This document shows positions 1 through 6,036 of a stretch of DNA of 6,052 nt, one piece after another; position 1 is the first letter of the stretch; every line of letters begins with the position of its first letter. The position numbers and the translations under genes are program-made. The notes below the pieces were generated by a model. That model made no database searches, had not been told where the DNA came from, and saw only the letters and a list, made by a program, of their open reading frames with translations. The stretch lies in the NCBI GenBank assembly GCA_900550615.1, contig URSX01000099.1, positions 1-6,052 on the forward strand, read 5' to 3'. Origin of the DNA: an uncultured Eubacteriales bacterium. Lineage in GTDB: Bacteria > Bacillota > Clostridia > Oscillospirales > Oscillospiraceae.

Positions 1-24
1 ACCGGGGGTTTTATGGCAGGGGGT

Positions 25-2667
25 TCAGTTTTTCTTTTTCCGGGCCGCACGGCGCTGGAAGAATTTTACCAGCTCCACCACGGGAATTACCAGTACGGCC
101 AGGGCCAGGGCGATACCGTACTCAGCCCAGCCCACAGGGGTAAAGCCGAAGGCATCGGCAATGGGCCCCACCTCCAGCACCAGAGTGGTGATGAGGAGGC
201 TGCCCAGCATGGCCGCCCACAAAACCTTATTATGGCTGCGGCCGGAGAAGATGCTGCGGCGCTGGAAGCGCATATTGAAGCTGTGGAATATCTCGCACAT
301 GCTCATGGTCAAAAAGGCCATGGTCATGCCGTGGGGAGAGACGCCGGAGGGCATCTCGAAATACCCCACCTCCACGCAGTGGCCGATGATATAGGAGGCC
401 AGGGTAATGACGGTGATAAGCACGCCCTGATACAGAATATCCAGTCCCAGGCCACCGGCAAAGATGCCGTCGTGGCTGTCCCGGGGCGGCCGATCCATCA
501 CATCCGGCTCCGCCTTCTCCAGGCCCAGGGCCAGGGCCGGGAAGCAGTCGGTAATAAGATTGATAAACAGCAGATGCACCGGCCCCAGCAGGGTGAAGCC
601 CAGGAGGGTGGCGGTGAACACGCCCAGCACCTCGCTCATATTGGAGGCCAGGAGGAACTGGATGGTCTTGCGGATATTGTCGTAAATGCGGCGGCCCTCG
701 CCCACTGCGCCCACGATGGTGGCAAAGTTGTCGTCGGAGAGCACCATATCCGCCACGTTTTTGGTGACGTCGGTGCCGGTGATGCCCATGCCCACGCCGA
801 TGTCGGCGGTCTTGATGCTGGGCGCGTCGTTAACGCCGTCGCCGGTCATGGCGGTGATAGCCCCCCGCTTTTTCCAGGCGGTGACGATGCGCACCTTGTG
901 CTCCGGCTGGACCCGGGCATAGACGCTGTACTTGGGCACAGCCTCCGCCAGCTCCTCATCCGTCAGATCGTTAAGGGCGCTGCCGGTGATGGCCTGGTCG
1001 GCGCTGTCGAGAATATCCAGCTCCTTGGCGATGGCCACGGCGGTGTCCTTGTGGTCACCGGTGATCATCACCGGGCGGATGCCCGCCTTACGGCACTGGT
1101 GGATGGCGTCCTTCACCTCCGGACGCACGGGGTCGATCATGCCCGCCAGACCTATGAAGCACAGATCCTGCTCCAGGGTCTCGGGGCTTATATCCTCGGG
1201 CAGCTTGTCGCCCCAGCTGCGCTGGGCGGCGGCCAGGACCCGGAGGGCCCGGTCGGCCATAGCCTTATTCTCCAGCAGGATGGCCCGGCGCTTTTCCTCG
1301 GTCATGGGGCGCATTTCGCCGTCCTCTATATAGCCGGTGCAAAGGCGCAGCACCTCATCCGGGGCGCCCTTGGTATACTGGATAAAGCCGCCGTCGATCT
1401 GGTGGACGGTGGACATCATCTTTCGGGAGGAGTCAAAGGGGGCCTCGGCCACCCGGGGCTGCTGCTCCTCCAGCAGGGGCTTTTTCAGCCCCGTCTCGGC
1501 GGCAAAATTCACCAGGGCCGCCTCCGTAGGCTCACCCTGGGCCCCCTCCTCGGCCCAGGCAGCGTCGCTGCACAGAGCCATGGCCGTGGCCAGGAGCCGC
1601 TGAGGACCTGTGTGGTCCACCACGGTCATCTTATTCTGGGTAAGGGTGCCGGTCTTATCGGAGCAGATGACCTGGGTGCAGCCCAGGGTCTCCACCGCCG
1701 TCAGCCGGCGAATAACAGCCCCGCGCTTACTCATATTGGTGACGCCGATGGACAGCACCACCGTCACCACCGTGGCCAGACCCTCGGGAATGGCGGCCAC
1801 GGCCAGAGACACGGCCACCATAAAGGTCTTGAGGATGGCCTCCAGGGAGTAGTCGCCCTCCACCAGCAGGTCAAACACAAAGATGAATATACAGATGGCC
1901 AGCACCAGATAGGAAAGAGTCTTGCCCAGCTGGGTGAGCTTGCGCTGCAGGGGGGTCTCCTCCTGCTCTGTCCGGGCCAGAACGCCGGCGATCTTACCCA
2001 TCTCGGTGTCCATGCCGGTGGCGGTGATGACGGCGCTGCCTCGGCCATAGACCACGGTGGAGCCCATGTAGCACATGTTTTTCCGGTCGCCCAGGGGCAC
2101 ATCCCCCTCGGCGCTGATGGTCTCGGCGGTCTTGTTCACCGGGACGCTCTCGCCGGTGAGGGCGGCCTCCTCGATCTTCAGCGACGCGGACTCCAGCAGC
2201 CGACCATCGGCGGGCACGGCGTCTCCGGCCTCCAGGATCACCACATCCCCCGGCACCAGGTCGGCGCTGTGCAGCACGGTGATCTTGCCGTCCCGCAGCA
2301 CCTTGCTGGTGGCGGCGGTCATGGTTTGCAGGGCCTCAATGGCGGCCTCGGCCTTGCTCTCCTGCACCACGCCCAAAATGGCATTCAGCAGCACCACCGC
2401 CAGGATGATGATAACCTCCGTCAGCTTTTCCCCGGAGAGGATGCTGGTGACGGCGGACACCGCGGCGGCGGCCATCAAAATCAGCAGCATAGGATCCTTC
2501 AGCTGCTGCAAAAAACGCTGGAAGTTGGTGATCTTCTTAGCCTCCTGCAGGCGGTTGGGGCCGTGCTTCTCCAGGCGCGCGGCAGCCTCCTGTGAGGTGA
2601 GCCCACCCCGCTGGCTGCCCTGACTGCACAGGACCTCCTCCGCTGACTGTAAATATTCCGGTTTCAT
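25..2667 (-). CDS. P2-type Ca2+/Mn2+-translocating ATPase, complete
   Basis: An integral membrane pump that hydrolyses ATP through an aspartyl-phosphate to move divalent cations out of the cytoplasm. The 880 residues carry, in order, an N-terminal cation ATPase domain (about 1-55), helices M1-M2 (about 55-102), the actuator domain with TGES at 171-174, M3-M4 with PEGL at 294-297, the phosphorylation motif with Asp337 (DKTGT), the nucleotide-binding KGAPD at 433-437, TGD at 536-538, TGDGVNDAP at 608-616, and M5-M10 to the end. By alignment from memory to SERCA, the ion-site residues are Glu295, Asn676, Glu679, Asn703, Thr706 and Asp707. The M8 glutamate of Ca2+ site I is not evident, so one ion per cycle is possible. 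The ATG at 2667 is chosen because AAGGAGG lies 6 nt upstream; the frame stays open to 2799, but that stretch is the terminator and riboswitch. A Mn2+-type riboswitch leader argues for Mn2+ as substrate or signal. Ca2+ versus Mn2+ specificity cannot be settled from sequence. Confidence 0.95.
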   Translation of the reverse strand: MKPEYLQSAEEVLCSQGSQRGGLTSQEAAARLEKHGPNRLQEAKKITNFQRFLQQLKDPMLLILMAAAAVSAVTSILSGEKLTEVIIILAVVLLNAILGVVQESKAEAAIEALQTMTAATSKVLRDGKITVLHSADLVPGDVVILEAGDAVPADGRLLESASLKIEEAALTGESVPVNKTAETISAEGDVPLGDRKNMCYMGSTVVYGRGSAVITATGMDTEMGKIAGVLARTEQEETPLQRKLTQLGKTLSYLVLAICIFIFVFDLLVEGDYSLEAILKTFMVAVSLAVAAIPEGLATVVTVVLSIGVTNMSKRGAVIRRLTAVETLGCTQVICSDKTGTLTQNKMTVVDHTGPQRLLATAMALCSDAAWAEEGAQGEPTEAALVNFAAETGLKKPLLEEQQPRVAEAPFDSSRKMMSTVHQIDGGFIQYTKGAPDEVLRLCTGYIEDGEMRPMTEEKRRAILLENKAMADRALRVLAAAQRSWGDKLPEDISPETLEQDLCFIGLAGMIDPVRPEVKDAIHQCRKAGIRPVMITGDHKDTAVAIAKELDILDSADQAITGSALNDLTDEELAEAVPKYSVYARVQPEHKVRIVTAWKKRGAITAMTGDGVNDAPSIKTADIGVGMGITGTDVTKNVADMVLSDDNFATIVGAVGEGRRIYDNIRKTIQFLLASNMSEVLGVFTATLLGFTLLGPVHLLFINLITDCFPALALGLEKAEPDVMDRPPRDSHDGIFAGGLGLDILYQGVLITVITLASYIIGHCVEVGYFEMPSGVSPHGMTMAFLTMSMCEIFHSFNMRFQRRSIFSGRSHNKVLWAAMLGSLLITTLVLEVGPIADAFGFTPVGWAEYGIALALAVLVIPVVELVKFFQRRAARKKKN

Positions 2668-2673
2668 TTTTAT

Positions 2674-2680
2674 CCTCCTT
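2674..2680 (-). promoter_or_regulatory. Ribosome binding site of the cation ATPase
   Basis: Read on the minus strand this is AAGGAGG, followed by a 6-nt A-rich spacer and ATG. It is a near-perfect Shine-Dalgarno and fixes the start codon at 2667 rather than any upstream in-frame start. It lies beyond the terminator, so the leader appears to control transcription read-through rather than hiding this site directly. Confidence 0.85.
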
Positions 2681-2696
2681 TTCCGCCCCTGCGGGC

Positions 2697-2745
2697 AAAA
2701 CAAAAAGACTCCCACACAGGTTAGGAAAAACCTATGTATGAGTCT
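2697..2745 (-). terminator. Intrinsic terminator: riboswitch expression platform
   Basis: On the minus strand AGACTCATACATAGG (2745-2731) pairs with CCTGTGTGGGAGTCT (2720-2706). This is 15 positions with one A-G mismatch and two G-U pairs, closing a 10-nt loop. TTTTGTTTT (2705-2697) follows, which completes a rho-independent terminator. It sits inside the ATPase leader, about 30 nt before the start codon, so it must be bypassed for the gene to be expressed. Its 5' arm shares the CTCA that closes the upstream aptamer, so the aptamer P1 stem and the terminator are mutually exclusive. Confidence 0.85.
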
Positions 2746-2831
2746 CATTCTTTCAAGACAGCCCGGGCCGGGGCGGCCGTACTGACGGATCTGTCTCATC
2801 CCGCAGGGCGGGATGGAATTACTCCCTCAAA
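2737..2831 (-). promoter_or_regulatory. Manganese riboswitch aptamer (yybP-ykoY type)
   Basis: On the minus strand this leader segment has the hallmarks of the yybP-ykoY family, which senses Mn2+ and usually turns genes on. The order is: P1 strand TGAG; GGGAGTAA box (about 2826-2819); a perfect ATCCCG/CGGGAT hairpin; an outer GACAG...CTGTC stem enclosing CCG-TCAGTA-CGG (the conserved three-way loop sequence) and a GGCC-GCCCC-GGCC hairpin; then the AATGAGA box and the closing CTCA (2741-2738). The last bases overlap the 5' arm of the terminator. Placement before a P-type cation ATPase is typical of the family. The assignment rests on remembered consensus, not a covariance search. The exact 5' edge is uncertain by a few bases. 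Confidence 0.82.
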
Positions 2832-2844
2832 GTGGAACATCGAT

Positions 2845-2874
2845 TTGCTTTTTCCATCTTATACAAAGTATAAT
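2845..2874 (+). promoter_or_regulatory. Possible second, upstream secA promoter
   Basis: On the plus strand TTGCTT (2845-2850), an 18-nt gap and a perfect TATAAT (2869-2874) resemble a weak sigma-A promoter. It faces and overlaps the ATPase promoter, so only one could fire at a time. The -35 matches the consensus only at its first three bases, and a better-placed promoter lies downstream. This may simply be the complement of the AT-rich ATPase promoter. Confidence 0.3.
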
Positions 2875-2884
2875 GCTTTGTCAA
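2856..2884 (-). promoter_or_regulatory. Sigma-A-like promoter of the ATPase leader
   Basis: On the minus strand a perfect -35 TTGACA (2884-2879) is followed by 17 nt and TAAGAT (2861-2856). An alternative -10, TATAAG at 2863-2858, would give a 15-nt spacer. Transcription would begin near 2849-2851, about 20 nt before the riboswitch aptamer, which fits a short-leader riboswitch transcript. Confidence 0.7.
2863..2881. promoter_or_regulatory. Inverted repeat inside the ATPase promoter, possible operator
   Basis: ACAAAG (2863-2868) and CTTTGT (2876-2881) form a perfect 6-bp inverted repeat around a 7-nt AT-rich centre (TATAATG). It covers the spacer and part of the -35 of the minus-strand promoter, where a repressor would block RNA polymerase. 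No regulator family is recognised from the sequence. A chance palindrome in AT-rich DNA is possible. Confidence 0.3.
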
Positions 2885-2897
2885 GACCTATATACCG

Positions 2898-2916
2898 AAA
2901 AACGCCTGTGCAGGCG
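2898..2916 (-). terminator. Short GC hairpin with U-tract, possible antisense terminator
   Basis: CGCCTG and CAGGCG are perfect inverted arms at 2903-2916, only 2 nt apart (five pairs with a 4-nt loop if folded). On the minus strand they are followed by TTTTT (2902-2898). This could stop minus-strand transcription arriving from secA before it reaches the ATPase promoter. The stem is short, and it could instead be a protein-binding palindrome. Confidence 0.3.
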
Positions 2917-2925
2917 GATATATGT

Positions 2926-2954
2926 TTGCATATGTGGGAAAAATGTGGTATACT
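2926..2954 (+). promoter_or_regulatory. Main secA promoter, extended -10
   Basis: TTGCAT (2926-2931), a 17-nt spacer and TATACT (2949-2954) form a good sigma-A-like promoter. A TG dinucleotide at 2946-2947 sits one base before the -10, making an extended -10. Transcription would start near 2961, giving a leader of about 43 nt before secA. No secM-like arrest peptide or other leader element is seen. Confidence 0.65.
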
Positions 2955-2988
2955 TGATAATCAATTTGCAAACACTGACTGCAGGGAA

Positions 2989-2994
2989 AGGAAG
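2989..2994 (+). promoter_or_regulatory. Ribosome binding site of secA
   Basis: AGGAAG lies 9 nt before the ATG at 3004, within the purine-rich stretch GGGAAAGGAAG. It decides the start. The reading frame is open back to 2734, but upstream ATGs lack a comparable site and the SecA family's N-terminus begins here. Confidence 0.7.
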
Positions 2995-3003
2995 TTTTTT
3001 GAT

Positions 3004-5742
3004 ATGGGTCTGCTTACCAAAATTTTCGGTACATACAGTGACCATGAGTTGAAGAAGATCTATCCCATCGCCGACAAAATTGAGGCGCTGGAGGAGGAGT
3101 ACAAGGCTCTCACCGATGCCCAGCTCCAGGCGAAGACCGCCGAGTTCAAGGAGCGGCTGCAAAACGGGGAAACTACGGATGATATTCTGCCCGAAGCCTT
3201 TGCCACCGTCCGGGAGGCGGCGGACCGGGTGCTGGGCCTGCGGCCCTACCGGGTGCAGCTCATCGGCGGCATCGTGCTGCATCAGGGCCGCATCGCCGAG
3301 ATGAAGACCGGTGAAGGTAAGACCCTGGTGGCTACCCTCCCCGCCTACTTAAACGCCCTCACGGGCGAGGGTGTGCACATCGTCACCGTCAACGACTATC
3401 TGGCAAAGCGCGACAGCGAGTGGATGGGCAAGGTGCACCGGTTCCTGGGCCTTTCCGTGGGTCTTATCATCCACGATATGGACAAGGCCGCCCGCCAGGC
3501 CGCCTACGCCGCCGACATCACCTACGGCACCAACAACGAGATGGGCTTTGACTACCTGCGGGACAACATGGCTATCTATTCCAGTGAGCAGGTGCAGCGG
3601 GGCCACCACTTCGCCATCGTGGACGAGGTGGACTCCATCCTTATCGATGAAGCCCGCACCCCCCTCATCATCTCCGGCATGGGTGAAAAGTCTACCCAGC
3701 TGTATGACCGGGCGGAGCAATTCGCCGCGCGGCTTAAAAAGTATGTGGTCACCGAGACCGACGACAAGGCCGAGGAGGACCCCACCATCGACGCGGACTA
3801 TGTGGTGGACGAAAAGGCCAAGACCGCCACCCTCACAGCCCGGGGCATCGCCAAGGCCGAGGAGTTCTTCGGCCTGGAGAACCTGTCCGACCCCGAGAAC
3901 AGCACCATCGCCCACCACATCAACCAGGCCATCAAGGCCCACGGCACCATGAAGCGGGACGTGGACTATGTGGTGAAGGACGGCGAGATCATCATCGTGG
4001 ATGAGTTCACCGGCCGCTTGATGTTCGGCCGCCGCTACTCCGAGGGCCTGCACCAGGCCATTGAGGCCAAGGAGCATGTGTCCGTCCAGCGGGAGAGCAA
4101 GACTCTGGCTACCATCACCTTCCAGAACTATTTCCGCCTGTACAGCAAGCTCTCCGGTATGACCGGTACGGCCCTGACGGAGGAGGAGGAATTCTCCACC
4201 ATCTACAAGCTGGACATTGTGGAGATCCCCACCAACCGCCCCGTGATCCGTATCGACAATGAGGACGCGGTGTATAAGACCGAAAACGGCAAGTACCGGG
4301 CCGTGATCCGCCAGATCAAGGAGTGCCATGAAAAGGGCCAGCCGGTGCTGGTGGGTACGGTATCCATTGAGAAGAACGAGTTTTTGGGCAAGCTCCTGAC
4401 CCGGGAGGGCATCAAGCATAACCTGCTCAACGCCAAGAACCACGAGAAGGAAGCGGAGATTGTGGCCCAGGCCGGTAAGTTCGGGGCCGTCACTGTGGCC
4501 ACCAACATGGCCGGCCGTGGTACGGATATCATGCTGGGCGGCAACGCCGAGTACCTGGCCAAGACCGACCTGCGCAAGGCGGGTATGTCTGACGAGCTCA
4601 TCGCCGAGGCCACCGGCTACGCCGAGACCGATAACGAGGAGATTCTGAGCGCCCGGAAGCTCTTTGCCGAGAAGCTCCGCCAGCATAAGGAGGAGATCGC
4701 CGGCGAAGCCGACCGGGTGCGTCAGGCCGGCGGCCTGTTCATCATCGGCACCGAGCGCCACGACTCCCGCCGGATCGACAACCAGCTCCGCGGCCGTGCG
4801 GGCCGTCAGGGCGACCCCGGTGAGACCCGGTTCTACATCTCCCTGGAGGACGACCTGATGCGCCTGTTCGGCGGTGAGCGGGTCACCAACATGATGGAGC
4901 GGCTGAACATCGACGAGGATACCCCCATCGAGCAGAAGATCCTCAGCCGGGCCATCGAGCAGGCCCAGACCACCGTGGAGTCCCGGAACTTCCAGGCCCG
5001 TAAGTCCGTGCTGGAGTATGACGATGTCATGAACAAGCAGCGGGAGATCATTTACGATCAGCGCAAGCAGGTGCTGGACGGTCTGGACGTGAAGAATATC
5101 ATCATGAACATGATGAACACCTCCATCTCCCACCTGGTGGCGGAGCATTTCGCCGGGGAGAGCCACATCGACGCCGCCCAGTGCCGGGAGCTGCTGCGCC
5201 AGGTAGAGGGTCTGTATTTCCCCAAGTTTACCGTCCGCTTCACGGAGGAGGAGCTGGCCCGGAAAACCCAGGAGGATTTCGTGGATGCCTTCACCAAGGC
5301 CGCTGCCGACTATTATGAGCAGAAGGAGCAGGAGTTCACCTCTCCCGTCATGCGCGAGGTAGAGCGCGTGGTGCTGCTGCGGGTGGTGGATGAATACTGG
5401 ATGGATCATATCGACGCCATGGCCGACCTGCGCCAGGGCATCCGCCTGCGGGCCTACGCCCAGACCGACCCGGTGATCGCATATAAGAAGGAATCCCTGG
5501 ATATGTTCGAGGAGATGATCTCCGCCATCCAGTCCGAGACGGTGCGGCGGCTTTATTCCGTGCGCATCAAGAAGGACGAGGAGATCAAGCGCGAGCGGGT
5601 AGCCAAGGCCACCGGCGAGAGCATCGGCGGTGACGGCACCGTGAAAAAACAGCCCCGCCGGGTGCAGAAGATCGGCCGTAACGACCCGTGCCCCTGCGGC
5701 AGCGGCAAAAAATACAAGAACTGCTGCGGCAGAAACGCCTGA
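3004..5742 (+). CDS. secA: SecA, preprotein translocase motor ATPase, complete
   Basis: SecA binds unfolded secretory proteins and uses ATP hydrolysis to push them through SecYEG at the cytoplasmic membrane. The 912-residue product starts MGLLTKIFG, a normal SecA N-terminus. It shows Walker A MKTGEGKT at 100-107, YLAKRD at 132-137, TYGTNNEMGFDYLRDN at 173-188, Walker B DEVD at 207-210, then the preprotein cross-linking domain (about 225-370) and the GMTGTA motif at 385-390. NBD2 follows with ATNMAGRGTDI (499-509) and QLRGRAGRQGDPG (594-606). The scaffold helix includes LEYDDVMNKQR at 670-680, and EYWMDHID near 797-804 marks the helical-wing/scaffold region. A basic linker leads to a zinc tail with Cys896, Cys898, Cys907 and Cys908 (CxC-x8-CC), which in other bacteria contacts SecB, lipids or ribosomes. 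Length is somewhat above the roughly 840 residues of Bacillus SecA. It appears to be the only gene of its transcript here. The last 17 codons are duplicated downstream. Confidence 0.98.
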   Translation: MGLLTKIFGTYSDHELKKIYPIADKIEALEEEYKALTDAQLQAKTAEFKERLQNGETTDDILPEAFATVREAADRVLGLRPYRVQLIGGIVLHQGRIAEMKTGEGKTLVATLPAYLNALTGEGVHIVTVNDYLAKRDSEWMGKVHRFLGLSVGLIIHDMDKAARQAAYAADITYGTNNEMGFDYLRDNMAIYSSEQVQRGHHFAIVDEVDSILIDEARTPLIISGMGEKSTQLYDRAEQFAARLKKYVVTETDDKAEEDPTIDADYVVDEKAKTATLTARGIAKAEEFFGLENLSDPENSTIAHHINQAIKAHGTMKRDVDYVVKDGEIIIVDEFTGRLMFGRRYSEGLHQAIEAKEHVSVQRESKTLATITFQNYFRLYSKLSGMTGTALTEEEEFSTIYKLDIVEIPTNRPVIRIDNEDAVYKTENGKYRAVIRQIKECHEKGQPVLVGTVSIEKNEFLGKLLTREGIKHNLLNAKNHEKEAEIVAQAGKFGAVTVATNMAGRGTDIMLGGNAEYLAKTDLRKAGMSDELIAEATGYAETDNEEILSARKLFAEKLRQHKEEIAGEADRVRQAGGLFIIGTERHDSRRIDNQLRGRAGRQGDPGETRFYISLEDDLMRLFGGERVTNMMERLNIDEDTPIEQKILSRAIEQAQTTVESRNFQARKSVLEYDDVMNKQREIIYDQRKQVLDGLDVKNIIMNMMNTSISHLVAEHFAGESHIDAAQCRELLRQVEGLYFPKFTVRFTEEELARKTQEDFVDAFTKAAADYYEQKEQEFTSPVMREVERVVLLRVVDEYWMDHIDAMADLRQGIRLRAYAQTDPVIAYKKESLDMFEEMISAIQSETVRRLYSVRIKKDEEIKRERVAKATGESIGGDGTVKKQPRRVQKIGRNDPCPCGSGKKYKNCCGRNA

Positions 5743-5854
5743 CCCTTTCCCTGTCCCGAAAAATCCTACTGAGCCGCCGGGGTAACACCGTCGTGCCAGC
5801 CGATTCCCCGGCACTGTCGTGCCAGCCAATCGGGACACTTCCTCGAAATCGCCT
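5692..5854 (+). repeat. Direct repeat, copy A (secA 3' end plus 112 bp)
   Basis: These 163 bases recur at 5890-6052 without gaps, 198 bp downstream, with 17 differences (about 90% identity). The first 51 bases are the last 16 codons and stop of secA. The remaining 112 are noncoding and begin CCCTTTCCCTGTCCCG. Homology begins abruptly inside the zinc-motif codons: the base before it (5691 C, 5889 T) and those upstream differ. The 3' limit of homology cannot be seen because copy B runs off the window. Confidence 0.95.
5793..5838 (+). repeat. Stem-loop in repeat copy A
   Basis: CCGATT (5800-5805) pairs with AATCGG (5828-5833). Inside that, GGCAC (5810-5814) pairs with GTGCC (5819-5823) around a TGTC loop. 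GTGCC (5793-5797) and GACAC (5834-5838) extend the base with one C-A mismatch and a 2-nt bulge. There is no U-tract after it, so it is not a classical intrinsic terminator, but it could protect or define the secA mRNA 3' end. Confidence 0.75.
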
Positions 5855-5890
5855 CGCTGCATCTGCCACCGGCGGCGCTTCGGCGATTTC
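5845..5890. repeat. 9-bp inverted repeat at the junction between repeat copies
   Basis: GAAATCGCC (5845-5853) and GGCGATTTC (5882-5890) are perfect inverted arms separated by 28 bases that contain smaller GC-rich pairings (for example GCC-ACC-GGC at 5865-5873). The right arm ends exactly at the first base of the second SecA-tail copy. The left arm also closes copy B at the window edge (6043-6051). This may be a REP-like palindrome or the boundary of a small mobile unit. Confidence 0.7.
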
Positions 5891-5940
5891 CCTGCGGCTC
5901 CGGTAAAAAGTATAAGAATTGCTGCGGCCGGAATGCCTGA
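5890..5940 (+). pseudogene. SecA C-terminal tail fragment (duplicate zinc tail)
   Basis: These bases translate to PCGSGKKYKNCCGRNA and stop, identical in protein sequence to SecA residues 897-912. All 9 base differences are synonymous: TCC for AGC, GGT for GGC, AAG for AAA, TAT for TAC, AAT for AAC twice, and CGG for AGA. The codon before it is TTT, so the first zinc cysteine of CxC is missing. The frame is open from 5773 to 5940 but contains no ATG and no visible ribosome binding site. It is best read as a displaced 3' end of a secA gene rather than a working gene. Confidence 0.85.
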
Positions 5941-5990
5941 CTCTTTCCCTGTCCCGAAAAATCCTACTGAGCCGCCGGGGTAACACCGTT

Positions 5991-6036
5991 GTGCCTGCCG
6001 ATTCCCGGCCACTGTCGTGGCCGCCAATCGGGGCAC
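5991..6036 (+). repeat. Stem-loop in repeat copy B
   Basis: This has the same architecture as the copy A stem-loop but is better paired. GTGCC (5991-5995) pairs with GGCAC (6032-6036), CCGATT (5998-6003) with AATCGG (6026-6031), and CGGCCAC (6006-6012) with GTGGCCG (6017-6023) around the same TGTC loop. Every stem position that is mismatched in copy A and altered here becomes a Watson-Crick pair. Confidence 0.78.

Noticed and set aside
13..2595. 860-codon open frame on the plus strand opposite the ATPase
   Set aside because: It is the antisense of a GC-rich coding gene. The product is a low-complexity run of Gly, His, Leu and Gln with no recognisable domain, while the minus strand encodes a full P-type ATPase.
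2668..2799. In-frame 44-codon N-terminal extension of the ATPase
   Set aside because: It covers the terminator and part of the aptamer. A near-perfect ribosome binding site precedes the ATG at 2667.
2734..3003. In-frame 90-codon N-terminal extension of SecA
   Set aside because: The stretch overlaps the ATPase riboswitch and both promoters, and does not resemble SecA. A ribosome binding site and the normal SecA N-terminus place the start at 3004.
5773..5940. Possible small gene encoding a separate zinc-tail peptide
   Set aside because: The frame is open for 55 codons, but there is no ATG and no visible ribosome binding site, and the first zinc cysteine is lost. A remnant explains it better.
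5740..5940. Stop-codon read-through giving a SecA with two zinc tails
   Set aside because: Copy B is in frame, but a second stop at 5770-5772 follows the natural one. Read-through of two stops is unlikely and no recoding signal is seen.
3349..6036. 895-codon open frame on the minus strand opposite secA
   Set aside because: The composition is an antisense artefact (rich in Gly, Leu, His and Val). Its start lies in the repeat, which makes its N-terminal part look internally duplicated only because of the DNA repeat.
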